From contig CALGMY010000119.1 of assembly GCA_937958785.1 (NCBI GenBank), positions 1 to 27,680 on the forward strand: a DNA stretch of 27,680 nt, in the 5' to 3' direction. This document shows positions 1 through 8,400 of the stretch, in pieces. How positions within the stretch are numbered: the stretch's first letter is position 1; every line of letters begins with the position of its first letter. A program made the position numbers and the translations under genes. The notes beneath the pieces are model-generated. The model did no database searches. It saw only the letters and a program-made list of their open reading frames with translations, and had not been told where the DNA came from. Source of the DNA: an uncultured Gammaproteobacteria bacterium (GTDB lineage Bacteria > Pseudomonadota > Gammaproteobacteria > Steroidobacterales > GCA-2729495).

Positions 1-23
1 GCCCTTGGTCGCTAGATGAACAC

Positions 24-39
24 GCTCCCGTCGGGGAGC
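24..39. repeat. Small GC-rich stem-loop
   Basis: GCTCCC and GGGAGC form a perfect 6-bp stem around the loop GTCG. It lies beyond the 3' end of the peroxiredoxin-glutaredoxin gene, which reads leftward into it. There is no T-tract on either side, so it is a weak candidate for an intrinsic terminator and may instead be the second hairpin of the adjoining REP-like repeat. Confidence 0.5.
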
Positions 40-46
40 CCGGCAC

Positions 47-75
47 CGCTCGCGGCTGAAGCCGCTCCTACGGGG
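47..75 (-). repeat. REP-like palindromic element
   Basis: On the minus strand this reads GTAGGAGCGGCTTCAGCCGC, with a GCGGC-TTCA-GCCGC hairpin at 52-65. From memory this matches the core of the REP elements found in many copies in pseudomonads, xanthomonads and related gammaproteobacteria. It directly abuts the stop codon of the peroxiredoxin-glutaredoxin gene at 77, the usual extragenic position for REPs, where they can stabilise or terminate transcripts. Copy number in the genome cannot be seen from this window. Confidence 0.7.
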
Positions 76-76
76 T

Positions 77-820
77 TCAGGCGGCCTTGCGGCCTTTCAG
101 CCACTGCTCCAGGTCGTCGGCGCCGCCGATGTGCTCGCCGTTGATGAAGACCTGGGGCACCGACGTGCCGCCGGCCACGGCCCGCAGGGTGCGGTCGGTG
201 AACTCCTTGTTGAGGGTCAGTTCCTCGTAGCCGATGCCCGCCTCCTTCAGCCGGGTCTTGGCCCGGACGCAGTGCGGGCAGCCCTTGCGGGTGAAGATCG
301 TCACGTCGAGGGGCTTCGGGGCCCTGGGGGCCAGGTACGCGAGCATGGTGTCTGCATCAGACACCTTGAACGGATCGCCGGGCTCCTCGGGCTCGATGAA
401 CATCTTCTCGATGATCCCGTTACGGACCAGCATGGAGTAGCGCCAGGACCGGCGGCCGAAGCCGATGTCCTCCTTGCCGACCAGCAGGCCCATGCGGTCG
501 GTGAACTCCCCGTTGCCATCGGGCAGGAAGGTCACGTCGAAGGCGTGCTGGTTCTCCTGCCACTCGTTCATGACGAAGGCGTCGTTCACCGAGATGCAGA
601 TGATCTCGTCGACGCCGTTCTCCCTGAAAACCGGCGCGAACTGGTTGTAGCGCGGGACATGCGTCGACGAGCAGGTCGGGGTGAACGCGCCGGGCAGCGA
701 GAAGACGATGACCGTCCGGCCATCGAAGATCTCGGCACTGGTGCGATTGACCCAGTCCGCCCCCTGGCGGGTGCGGAAGGTGACATCGGGGACGCGCTGC
801 CCCTCGCGGTTCTGCAACAT
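77..820 (-). CDS. Hybrid peroxiredoxin-glutaredoxin (Prx5-Grx fusion)
   Basis: This 247-residue protein reduces peroxides and carries its own glutaredoxin domain, so it can be recycled by glutathione in the cytoplasm. The N-terminal peroxiredoxin 5 domain (about 1-165) has the peroxidatic motif [14 protein letters not shown] with Cys50, and a second cysteine at 75. The C-terminal glutaredoxin domain (about 172-247) has the active site CPHC (181-184) and the glutathione-binding [15 protein letters not shown] segment. The fusion is a known type in Haemophilus and other gammaproteobacteria. An upstream in-frame ATG would start 16 residues earlier, but the ATG at 820 is preceded by GAGGAG (complement of 829-834) at 8-nt spacing and begins where family members begin. 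It is divergent from oxyR, which suggests peroxide-inducible expression. Confidence 0.95.
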   Translation of the reverse strand: MLQNREGQRVPDVTFRTRQGADWVNRTSAEIFDGRTVIVFSLPGAFTPTCSSTHVPRYNQFAPVFRENGVDEIICISVNDAFVMNEWQENQHAFDVTFLPDGNGEFTDRMGLLVGKEDIGFGRRSWRYSMLVRNGIIEKMFIEPEEPGDPFKVSDADTMLAYLAPRAPKPLDVTIFTRKGCPHCVRAKTRLKEAGIGYEELTLNKEFTDRTLRAVAGGTSVPQVFINGEHIGGADDLEQWLKGRKAA

Positions 821-880
821 GACAGTGGCTCCTCGGGTTTGGCTGGAGGTCACTGTAGGTAAACGCAAAGGTACTGGAAA

Positions 881-917
881 GTAGATTATTCAGATCACTA
901 TGATAGGAAAACCACCA
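881..917. promoter_or_regulatory. Possible OxyR binding region between prx-grx and oxyR
   Basis: The 109-bp divergent intergenic region has a locally AT-rich stretch. GTAG (881-884), AGAT (892-895) and ATAG (903-906) follow the 11-bp periodicity of the OxyR consensus ATAG-N7-CTAT-N7-ATAG-N7-CTAT, with matches of 3/4, 2/4 and 4/4; the fourth quarter does not match. The dyad ATC-ACTAT-GAT lies at 894-904, and TATGAT (899-904) could be a -10 element for oxyR. The position fits autoregulation and activation of the divergent gene, but the sequence match is only partial. Confidence 0.4.
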
Positions 918-929
918 TAAGGAGCGGAC

Positions 930-1826
930 ATGAACCTGCCCAGCACCAAGCAGCTGCGGTACTTTGCGGCGCTGGCGGAGCACCGCCACTTCGGCAGGGC
1001 CGCGGCGGCCTGCTTCGTGTCCCAGTCGGCCTTCAGCATCGCGATCCGGGAGCTCGAGACCCTGCTCGGCGTCCGGCTGGTGGACCGCACCAACCGGCGG
1101 GTCACCATCACGGCCCTCGGGCAGGAGGTGGCCACCCAGGCCCGGTTGTGCCTCAGGGACCTGGAGGGGCTGGTGGAGCTGGCCCAGACGGAGCGCTCCC
1201 CCCTCGCTGGACCGTTGCGGCTCGGGGTAATTCCCACCATTGCGCCCTTCCTTCTCCCACGCGTGCTGCCCCGGCTGCGCAAAGCGCTGCCGAAGCTCCG
1301 GCTGTTCCTGCACGAGGGCACCACCGCGGAAATCCACCACAAGCTCCTCAAGGGCGAGCTGGATGTCCTCCTGCTGGCGCTGCCCTTCGAACTCGCCAAC
1401 GCCGAGGTGCTGGCCCTGTTCCGGGACGGTTTCCGCCTGGCCTGCCGCAAGGACACCCGGCTGGTCGATCCCCGCCATTACAGCTACAGCCGCCTCGACC
1501 GGGACGCGATCCTGCTCCTGGACGACGGCCACTGCCTGCGGGAGCACGCCATCGCGGCCTGCCGGCTGAAGAACGCGGAAAAGGTCAGTCCCTTCGCGGC
1601 CTCGAGCCTGCTGACGCTCATCGAGATGGTCGACGCGGATCTCGGGGTCACCTTCCTGCCCGAGATGGCCGAGGGCTCGGCCCTGCTCAAGGGCACCCGG
1701 GTCGAGACCTACCCGCTCGCCGAGCGCAGCTACCGGGAGATTGGCCTCGCCTGGCGCCAGGGCTCCACCCGCGGGGCCGAGTTCCGCCAGCTCGGTGAGC
1801 TGCTGCTGCGCTTCCGCGGGGACTGA
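930..1826 (+). CDS. oxyR: Hydrogen peroxide-sensing LysR-type regulator OxyR
   Basis: This 298-residue LysR-family activator senses peroxide through a disulfide switch. The N-terminal winged helix-turn-helix (about 4-63) includes FGRAAAACFVSQSAFS. The effector domain (about 90-295) contains GHCLREHAIAAC, in which Cys202 and Cys211 are nine residues apart, exactly as Cys199 and Cys208 of E. coli OxyR. The length is close to the usual 305 or so residues. The ATG at 930 follows AAGGAG (919-924) at ideal spacing. The divergent peroxiredoxin-glutaredoxin gene is a typical OxyR target. Nothing is missing, and identification rests on the conserved redox cysteine pair. Confidence 0.95.
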   Translation: MNLPSTKQLRYFAALAEHRHFGRAAAACFVSQSAFSIAIRELETLLGVRLVDRTNRRVTITALGQEVATQARLCLRDLEGLVELAQTERSPLAGPLRLGVIPTIAPFLLPRVLPRLRKALPKLRLFLHEGTTAEIHHKLLKGELDVLLLALPFELANAEVLALFRDGFRLACRKDTRLVDPRHYSYSRLDRDAILLLDDGHCLREHAIAACRLKNAEKVSPFAASSLLTLIEMVDADLGVTFLPEMAEGSALLKGTRVETYPLAERSYREIGLAWRQGSTRGAEFRQLGELLLRFRGD

Positions 1827-1937
1827 GCGCGCCAATGGCGTGCGTCCCGACCGCGGGACGCCCCAGGCCGGTGCAGCGGCCCGTGCTGGCCGCGGCGCGG
1901 GTCGCGCAATGACGCGGTCTGCCGGGCCAGGGCGCGC

Positions 1938-1953
1938 TGGCACGACTCCTGCA
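1938..1953 (+). promoter_or_regulatory. Sigma-54-type (-24/-12) promoter
   Basis: TGGCACGACTCCTGCA matches the RpoN consensus TGGCACG-N4-TTGC[AT] at every position but one (C for T just before TGC). The invariant GG and GC are separated by exactly 10 bases. Transcription would start near 1963-1965, about 28 bases before the ATG at 1992. An RpoN promoter needs an AAA+ activator, and none is encoded in this window. Confidence 0.65.
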
Positions 1954-1991
1954 ATACGGGACGGAACCCCCCTTGTTGCACGAGGTGCGAG

Positions 1992-2324
1992 ATGGATCTT
2001 TCGCCCACCACCGAAGCCTGGACCAGCACCGTTCCCTGGGCCCGTTCGTGGCGTCGACCGCCGGTTGCGCGGCGCAGCCGCCCCGCCGCCCCGCCCCGGA
2101 CGCTCCGCGCGGTTCCGGCTGACGTGCCCCTGGAGGCGGCCTGGACCACCGCCATGGGGGAGCTGGCCACGGCCCGGCTGGGCCTCGCCGAGGCGGGGCG
2201 CCTGGACGACGCCTGGGTCGAGGCCATGGCGGGCCACGCCTTGTACCTGGCGGTCCGCCGGGTCCGGGTCCTGGAGGAGCGGCTCGGCGTGCCGGACGGG
2301 CCGGTGCACTGGTCGGGCGTGTAA
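1992..2324 (+). CDS. Small protein of unknown function behind a sigma-54-type promoter
   Basis: I do not recognise this 110-residue protein. The first 45 or so residues are rich in Arg, Pro and Ala and look disordered. Residues about 46-100 look helical and amphipathic (for example GELATARLGLAEAGRLDDAW, then ALYLAVRRVRVLEERLG). There is no signal peptide or membrane segment. The ATG is preceded by GAGGTG (1982-1987), codon third positions are strongly G/C as in neighbouring genes, and a good -24/-12 promoter sits just upstream, which together argue for a real gene. Other frames across this GC-rich stretch are also open, so a fortuitous frame cannot be excluded. It ends 75 bp before tetR. Confidence 0.55.
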   Translation: MDLSPTTEAWTSTVPWARSWRRPPVARRSRPAAPPRTLRAVPADVPLEAAWTTAMGELATARLGLAEAGRLDDAWVEAMAGHALYLAVRRVRVLEERLGVPDGPVHWSGV

Positions 2325-2362
2325 CCTGTTGTAACAATGAGAGGTAGACGCGCGTCCTTAAA

Positions 2363-2392
2363 TTGACACCATGTCAACCCGGCCGCTAGTCT
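2363..2392 (+). promoter_or_regulatory. Promoter with overlapping palindromic operator ahead of the TetR-efflux operon
   Basis: TTGACACCATGTCAA (2363-2377) is a perfect inverted repeat with 6-bp arms and a 3-bp centre. Its left arm is also a consensus -35. TAGTCT (2387-2392), 18 bp downstream, is the likely -10. The start point would then fall at or next to the A of the tetR ATG at 2400, and there is no Shine-Dalgarno sequence, so the mRNA may be leaderless. The palindrome is the natural candidate for autorepression by the TetR protein. Confidence 0.6.
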
Positions 2393-2399
2393 GGCGGCC

Positions 2400-3044
2400 A
2401 TGGACCCCCTCGCCGCCCGCCGCCTCGAAGAGAAGGAACGCCGCCGCAACGAGATCCTCGATGCGGCCGAGCGCGTGGCCGGCGCCACGGGACTCGAATC
2501 CCTGACCATGGATCAGGTGGCCCGGGACGCGCGCCTGTCCCGCGGCCTGCTCTACGTCTACTTCGCGGACCGGGATGACCTGATCGCCGGCATCTGCGAG
2601 CGCGCGCTCATCGGTCTCCACGCGCGCTTCACGGCCCTGCTCGATCCGGGACTTCGCGGCCTCGACCAGGTGATTACCCTCGGGCGCGCCTACGTGGCCT
2701 TCGCCGCCGAGTGCCCGCTGCAGTTCGGGATCCTCGCCCGCTTCGAGGCCACCGACGCCTCGGCGATCGACGCCGATGGGAACCACGGTGCGTGCCTTGC
2801 CGCCGGTGCGCGGGTACACGCGCTGCTCACCGCCGTGCTCGAGCGCGGCATGCAGGACGGCTCCATTGCCGCCACGGCCGGTTCCCCGCGCGCCATCGCG
2901 CTGTCCCTCTGGGCCATGACCCACGGCACCATCCAGGTCGCCAGCATGAAGCGGGCCGTGCTGGTCCAGCAGGGCGTGACACCGGAGGAGCTCGTCGAGC
3001 AGACGCTGCGCTCGGCGGCCATCGCGCTGAGGCACGGGGGATGA
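2400..3044 (+). CDS. TetR/AcrR-family transcriptional regulator
   Basis: This 214-residue protein has a typical TetR N-terminal DNA-binding domain (about 15-65) with ILDAAERVAGATGLESLTMD and the helix-turn-helix region VARDARLSRGLLYVYFADRDDL. The remainder is a helical ligand-binding and dimerisation domain whose ligand cannot be predicted. It is the first gene of an efflux operon: its TGA (3042-3044) overlaps the ATG of the outer-membrane channel gene. This arrangement is that of a local repressor released by a pump substrate. The perfect palindrome at 2363-2377, over the -35, is the likely operator. No ribosome-binding site precedes the ATG at 2400. Confidence 0.92.
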   Translation: MDPLAARRLEEKERRRNEILDAAERVAGATGLESLTMDQVARDARLSRGLLYVYFADRDDLIAGICERALIGLHARFTALLDPGLRGLDQVITLGRAYVAFAAECPLQFGILARFEATDASAIDADGNHGACLAAGARVHALLTAVLERGMQDGSIAATAGSPRAIALSLWAMTHGTIQVASMKRAVLVQQGVTPEELVEQTLRSAAIALRHGG

Positions 3045-4375
3045 GGTGCGCGTCGCTGGCAGTCCTGCTGCTGGTTGTCACGGCGACCCCTGCCGCGGAG
3101 CCCGCCGTCCAGCGGCCGCTGGCCGAGGTGCTCGCCGGCTATATCCGGGAGGCGCTGGAGGCCAACCTGGCCCTGCGCAGCCAGGGCTTCGACGTCGAGC
3201 GGGAACTCGCGCTCCTGGATGAAGCCCGCAGCCGCTTCCTGCCGCGGGTGGACCTGGATGCCCGGTACTCCTGGGCGGACGGCGGCCGCGAGATCTTCAT
3301 CCCTCCGGATACCTCGTTCCAGTTCCTGCGGGAGCGCGAGCAGGACACGCGGCTCAGCCTGCGCCAGCCGCTCTACGCGCCTGCCATACCGGCGGCCTTC
3401 CGCGCCCAGCGGGCGACCCTGGATGGTTCGACCTGGGCCCGGCAGGCGCTGGCCAGGCGGCTCGAGCGCGACGTCACCGTCGCCTACCTGGACTGGCTGC
3501 GCGCCCGGGCCAGTGTCGCCATCGTCGCCTCCAGCCTCGCCCTGCTCGAGGAGAACCTGCGGGTGAACGATTCCCTCTACGCCAACGGCCGGATCACCCA
3601 GGACCAGGTGCTGCGCGCCCGCGCCGAGCTGCTCGAGGTCCGGCAGCAGCTCCGGGAGGCAGACAACCTCACGGCCCGCAACCGGCAGCTGGTGAACTTC
3701 CTGCGGAACCAGCCCCTCGACGCCCCGCTCGAGGAAGCCGACGTCGGCGGGGCCACCGGCGCCCCCGTGCCTGGCGACGACCAGGCGCTGCGCACGAGCG
3801 CCCTCGACCGGCGCCCGGAACTCCGCGAACTCGAGGCCCTCGAGCAGGCGGCGGGCTTCCAGGCGCAGCAGCAGCGGGCCGCGCGCCTGCCCGAGTTGTC
3901 GCTTGGCGTCGATGGCGGCATCCAGGGCGAGGACTACGACTTCGGCACGGGGTACAACTTCGGCGTGGCCTCCCTGCAGTTCCGGGTGCCCCTGTTCGAC
4001 GGTGGCGCCATCCGCTCCCGCGTGGACGCGGCACAGGCCGTCGCCCGGCAGGCCGCAACGCGCCGGGAGGAGGCGGCGCGACAGGTCGAGCTCGAGGTCC
4101 AGCAGGCAATCGACAGGCTGCGCACGGCGGCCGACTCCCTGGCCACTGCCGAGGCCCGGGCCGACGCGGCCCGCGCCGGGTTCCGGATCGCGAGCAGCAA
4201 GCGGGACCTCGGTGTCATCAACCAGGTGGACTTCCTCGATGCCCGCAACGCCCTGACTGGCGCCGAGCTCAACCTGAACGTCACCCGCTTCGCACTGCTC
4301 TCGCGCCAGGCCGAGCTCGACTACGCCACGGCCACCAGCCCGCTGCCCCTGACCGACGGAGTGACCCCCCGATGA
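3041..4375 (+). CDS. TolC-family outer membrane efflux protein
   Basis: This 444-residue protein is the outer-membrane and periplasmic tunnel of a tripartite pump. A signal peptide covers about residues 1-19 (MRCASLAVLLLVVTATPAAE). Two outer-membrane-efflux repeats follow, roughly 35-215 and 240-430. They contain the long heptad-rich helices typical of TolC (for example VDAAQAVARQAATRREEAAR) and family-like stretches such as GYNFGVASLQFRVPLFDGG. The ATG at 3041 overlaps the tetR stop, and its own TGA overlaps the adaptor start at 4372, so translation of the operon is probably coupled. There is no Cys at the signal cleavage site, so it is not obviously a lipoprotein, unlike the adaptor. Confidence 0.92.
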   Translation: MRCASLAVLLLVVTATPAAEPAVQRPLAEVLAGYIREALEANLALRSQGFDVERELALLDEARSRFLPRVDLDARYSWADGGREIFIPPDTSFQFLREREQDTRLSLRQPLYAPAIPAAFRAQRATLDGSTWARQALARRLERDVTVAYLDWLRARASVAIVASSLALLEENLRVNDSLYANGRITQDQVLRARAELLEVRQQLREADNLTARNRQLVNFLRNQPLDAPLEEADVGGATGAPVPGDDQALRTSALDRRPELRELEALEQAAGFQAQQQRAARLPELSLGVDGGIQGEDYDFGTGYNFGVASLQFRVPLFDGGAIRSRVDAAQAVARQAATRREEAARQVELEVQQAIDRLRTAADSLATAEARADAARAGFRIASSKRDLGVINQVDFLDARNALTGAELNLNVTRFALLSRQAELDYATATSPLPLTDGVTPR

Positions 4376-5421
4376 CCCTGCCCCTCGTGCCGGCCCTCCT
4401 GGTCTGCGCCGCGCTGCTGGCGGGTTGCGGCCCCGCGGGTCCGACGGCGGGCCGGGAGCCCGCGCGGGTAGGCGCAGCCCCCGTCACCACCGGTCCTGCC
4501 GAGCCGCCCGTGCAGACCAGCGGCGTCATCACCACCCGGGACGAGCTGCCCCTGTCCTTCAAGGTGGCCGGCTTCGTGCGCCGGATCAGCGTCGAGGAGG
4601 GCGAGGCGGTGCAGGCGGGCCAGCAGCTCGCGACCCTCGAACTCGCCGAGGTCGATGCCCAGCTCGAGCAGGCCCGCCAGCTCGCCGACAAGGCGTCCCG
4701 GGACCTGGCCCGTGGAGAGAAGCTGCGCGCCGACGAGGTGATCAGCCAGGAGGAGCTCGAGGCGCTCCGGACCCAGGCGGCCGTGGCCCGCGCGGCGCTC
4801 GATGGTGCGGAATTCAACCGCAACTTCTCGACCATCGTGGCGGCGCGACCGGGCCTGGTCCTGCGCAAGCTGGTCGAGGAGCGGGAATTCGTGCAGCCCG
4901 GGCAGCCCGTGCTGGTCCTCGGTCCGCGGGCCGGCGGCTACGTGGTCCGCGCGGCGGTCTCGGACCGGGACGTGGTTCGGCTCCGGCTGGGCGATCCGGC
5001 GGTGGTGACGGCCGATGCCTATCCCGGCCAGGAATTCACGGGTCGGGTCAGCGTGCTACCGGCCGCCGCCAGCCCTGCGAGTGGCCTGTTCGAAGTCGAG
5101 GTGGAGCTCGCGCCCACGGCGGTGCGCCTGGTGAGTGGCCTCGCGGCCCGACTGCGCATTGATCCCGCGGCGGCCAGCGAAGCCGTGCTGCCCTACGCGC
5201 CGGTCGCCGCGATCATCGAGGCCGACGGCGACCGGGCGGCCGTCTACGTGCTCCGTGATGGCGTGGCCCGCCGCAGGCCGGTGCGCATAGCGTTCATCGC
5301 CCCCGCGGCCGTGGCGATCGCGGAGGGCCTGGCGCCCGGTGAAACGGTCGTGACCGATGGCGCCCTCTACCTCGCCGATGGTGCGAAGGTCACGGTGGTC
5401 GCGTCCCCGGACGGCCCATGA
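4372..5421 (+). CDS. RND efflux periplasmic adaptor (membrane fusion lipoprotein)
   Basis: This 349-residue adaptor links the inner-membrane RND permease to the TolC-like channel. The N-terminus is a lipoprotein signal with lipobox LLAGC, giving lipidated Cys19. Then come a lipoyl/barrel-sandwich half (about 45-85, FKVAGFVRRISVEEGEAVQA), a helical hairpin (about 85-145), the returning half (about 150-185, ARPGLVLRKLVEEREFVQPG), a beta-barrel domain (about 190-265) and a membrane-proximal domain (to about 345). It overlaps the genes on both sides by 4 nt. The substrate cannot be predicted from the adaptor. Confidence 0.92.
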   Translation: MTLPLVPALLVCAALLAGCGPAGPTAGREPARVGAAPVTTGPAEPPVQTSGVITTRDELPLSFKVAGFVRRISVEEGEAVQAGQQLATLELAEVDAQLEQARQLADKASRDLARGEKLRADEVISQEELEALRTQAAVARAALDGAEFNRNFSTIVAARPGLVLRKLVEEREFVQPGQPVLVLGPRAGGYVVRAAVSDRDVVRLRLGDPAVVTADAYPGQEFTGRVSVLPAAASPASGLFEVEVELAPTAVRLVSGLAARLRIDPAAASEAVLPYAPVAAIIEADGDRAAVYVLRDGVARRRPVRIAFIAPAAVAIAEGLAPGETVVTDGALYLADGAKVTVVASPDGP

Positions 5422-8400
5422 ACTTCCTCGAGTACCCGATCCGGCGCTTCCAGCCGACGCTGGTCGCGTTCCTCTGCCTGGTGGCGCTCGGCATCTACGC
5501 GTTCCTCGGCGTGCCCCGGGAGGAGGACCCCTACTTCAAGATCTCGGCCTTCATCATCACCACCGTCCTGCCCGGGGCCGATCCCGTGGACCTCGAGCGG
5601 CTGGTGGCCAAGCCGCTGGAGGACACCCTCGCCGAGCTCGATGACGTCAAGGAGATAGAGACGACCGTCCGGGACAACGTTGCCGTCGTCGTCATCGAAT
5701 TCGAGGCCTTCACCGATCCGGACCGGAAGTACGACGAGGTCCAGCGGGAAACCAATGCGCTGCGGCCGAGCCTTCCGGCGGAGATCACGCGCCTCGAGAT
5801 CCGGAAGTTCAGTCCGGCCCTCGTCAACACGGTGCAATTCGCCCTCGTGTCGCCCACCGCCACCTACCGGGAGCTCGAGGACCTGGCACGGGACTTCCGC
5901 GACCGGCTGAAGAACGTGGAAGGCGTGCGGACCGCCGAGAGCTGGGCGTTCCCGGGGCGGGAGCTGCGTGTGCAGGTGGACCTGCGGCGAATGGCCGAAC
6001 TGGACGTGACACCGGGCGACGTGCTCGAGGCACTGCGCAGCGAGAACAGCAACGTCCCGGCCGGTACGCTCGACCTAGGCCCCCGGAGCTTCACCCTGAA
6101 GACCTCCGGCAGCTACGAGACGCTGGACGCGGTGCGGGACACGGTGGTCGCCGGCCGTCCCGGCGCCATCACCCGGGTGCGTGACGTCGCCGAAGTGCTC
6201 TGGGCGGACGAGCCGCTCAGCTACACCGGGCGGTTCAACGGCGAACGTGCCGTGTTCGTGACCGCCAACCAGAAGGACGGCTACAACATCCTGAAGGTCC
6301 GGGAGCGCATCGCGGCCGTCGCCGCTGCCTTCGCGGCAGAGCTGCCGGGCCGGGTGAGGCTCGAGTGGGGCTTCGACCAGTCCCGCAACGTTGCCAGCCG
6401 CCTGAACCGCCTCGGCCTCGACCTGGCCATCGCTATCGGACTGGTCACCATCACGCTGCTGCCCCTCGGCCTGCGGGCCGCCGGCATCGTGATGGTCTCC
6501 ATCCCGCTTTCGCTGTCCTTCGGCCTCGCGTGCATCTACTTCCTGGGCTTCTCCCTCAACCAGCTCTCGATCGCCGGATTCGTGCTGGCCCTCGGCCTGC
6601 TGGTGGACGACTCCATCGTGGTCGTCGAGAACATCAGCCGGCACCTCCGGCTCGGCTACTCCCGTGCGGAGGCGGCCCTCAAGGGCACCCAGCAGATCTT
6701 CACGGCCATCCTCGGCTGCACGGCCGCGCTGGTGTTCGCCTTCCTGCCGCTCATGGTCCTGCCCGAGACCGCCGGCAAGTTCATCCGCGTGCTGCCCCTC
6801 ACGGTCGTGACCACGATCGCCGGGTCGCTGCTGATCGCGCTGTTCATCATCCCGTTCATCGCGAGCCGTGTGCTGGAGCCTGCCGCCGGGGCCGGCGGCA
6901 ACCGCTCGCTCCAGCGCATGATGGGCCTCATCGAGCGCTGGTACCGGCCCGCCCTCGAATATTGCCTGGCCCGGCCCCGGGCCACGGCCGTCGGCGTGAT
7001 CGGCGGATCCCTGGTACTCACCGCAGCCCTGGTGCCCGTGGTGGGCTCCAGCCTCTTTCCCACGGCCAATACCCCCGCCTTCCTCGTCAAGATCGAGACG
7101 CCCAATGGCTCGAGCCTCGCGGCGACCGCCGACGCCCTGCGCTTCGCCGAGGAGCGGGTGGCCGCCCTGCCCGGGGTGCAGGGCTACTTCGCGAACCTGG
7201 GGCACGGGAACCCCCAGATCTATTACAACCAGCTACCGCGGGAGGATGCGCCGGACTACGCCGAACTGTTCGTGCAGCTGCGGGACTACAGCACCCGGGG
7301 CACGCCTCGCCGCCTGGAGGAACTACGGCGCGAACTTGCGGCTTACCCGAACGCCCGGATCCTGGTGGAGGAGTTCGTGAACGGACCCCCGATCACGGCC
7401 CCCATCGCCGTGCGTGTCGTGGGCCCCGATCTCGCCACTCTCGAACGGCTCGCGGGCGAGGTCGAGGCTCTGGTCCGGGAAGTGCCGGGAACCCGGGACA
7501 TCGACAATCCCCTGCGGGTGCCCCGCACCAACCTGCGGCTCCGCGTCGATCCGCAGAAGGCAAGCCAGTTGGGTGTACCGACCGAGGCCTTTGACCAGGC
7601 CGTGCGGCTCTCCGTGGCGGGACTCGAGGTTGGCCGGTTCAAGGAGGCCGATGGGGAGCAGTACCCCATCGTGGTCCGCACGCCCGTCGCGGCGCGGCCC
7701 GACCTCTCGACGCTCGGCGAGGTGCGCGTCCCCGCCGCGAGCGGCAACCTGCTGCCCCTGTCCCAGCTCGCCGTCCTCGAGTTCGAGAAGGCGCCGAGCC
7801 AGATCCAGCGCTACGACCGGGAGCGCTCCGTCACCGTGAACGCGGATGTCGAAGGCAACCTCAATACCGCGCGGGTCACGGCCGAGGTGGTGCGCCGGCT
7901 GGATGCCTTCGACTTTCCCCGGGGCTATCGCTATGTGCTGGGCGGGGAGGCGCAGACCGGTTCCGAGTCCTTTGCCGGCGTCGGTACGGCGGCCATCGTC
8001 GCGATCTTCGGCATCTTCGCCGTACTGGTTCTGGAATTCGGCAGCTTCCGCTCGACGCTCATCGTCCTCACCGTGGTACCCATCGGGGTGGTGGGCGGCT
8101 TCCTCGCCCTGCTACTGACGGGCAACAGCCTGTCGTTTACAGCGAGCATCGGACTGATTGCGCTCATCGGCATCGAGATCAAGAACTCGATACTCCTGGT
8201 CGACTTCACCAACCAGCTGCGCGCCCAGGGCGTTGCGCTGGACGAGGCCATCGAGCGGGCTGGCGAGACCCGATTCGTGCCAATCCTGCTCACGTCCGCC
8301 ACCGCGATCGGTGGCCTGCTGCCCCTCGCCCTGCAGAATGTTGGGCTGTACAGCCCGATGGCCTGGGTCATCATCGGCGGGCTCGTGACCAGCACCTTCC

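Noticed and set aside
131..862. 243-codon plus-strand frame opposite prx-grx
   Set aside because: It is antisense to a clearly recognised fusion gene and has no domain or ribosome-binding site.
420..2309. 629-codon open frame on the minus strand
   Set aside because: It runs antisense through prx-grx, oxyR and the small gene. The composition (Arg, Gly, Pro, Gln-rich, no family features) is that of an antisense frame in GC-rich DNA.
1687..2509. Long minus-strand frames over the end of oxyR, the small gene and the start of tetR
   Set aside because: They cross two well-supported genes and are Arg/Pro/Ser-rich. The plus-strand 1992-2324 frame has a promoter and ribosome-binding site, whereas these do not.
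6075..7205. 376-codon minus-strand frame inside the RND permease
   Set aside because: Antisense to conserved transmembrane coding sequence, Gly/His/Gln-rich and without family features.
6365..7594. 409-codon plus-strand frame inside the RND permease
   Set aside because: An out-of-frame reading of the permease, with Arg/Pro-rich composition and no family match.
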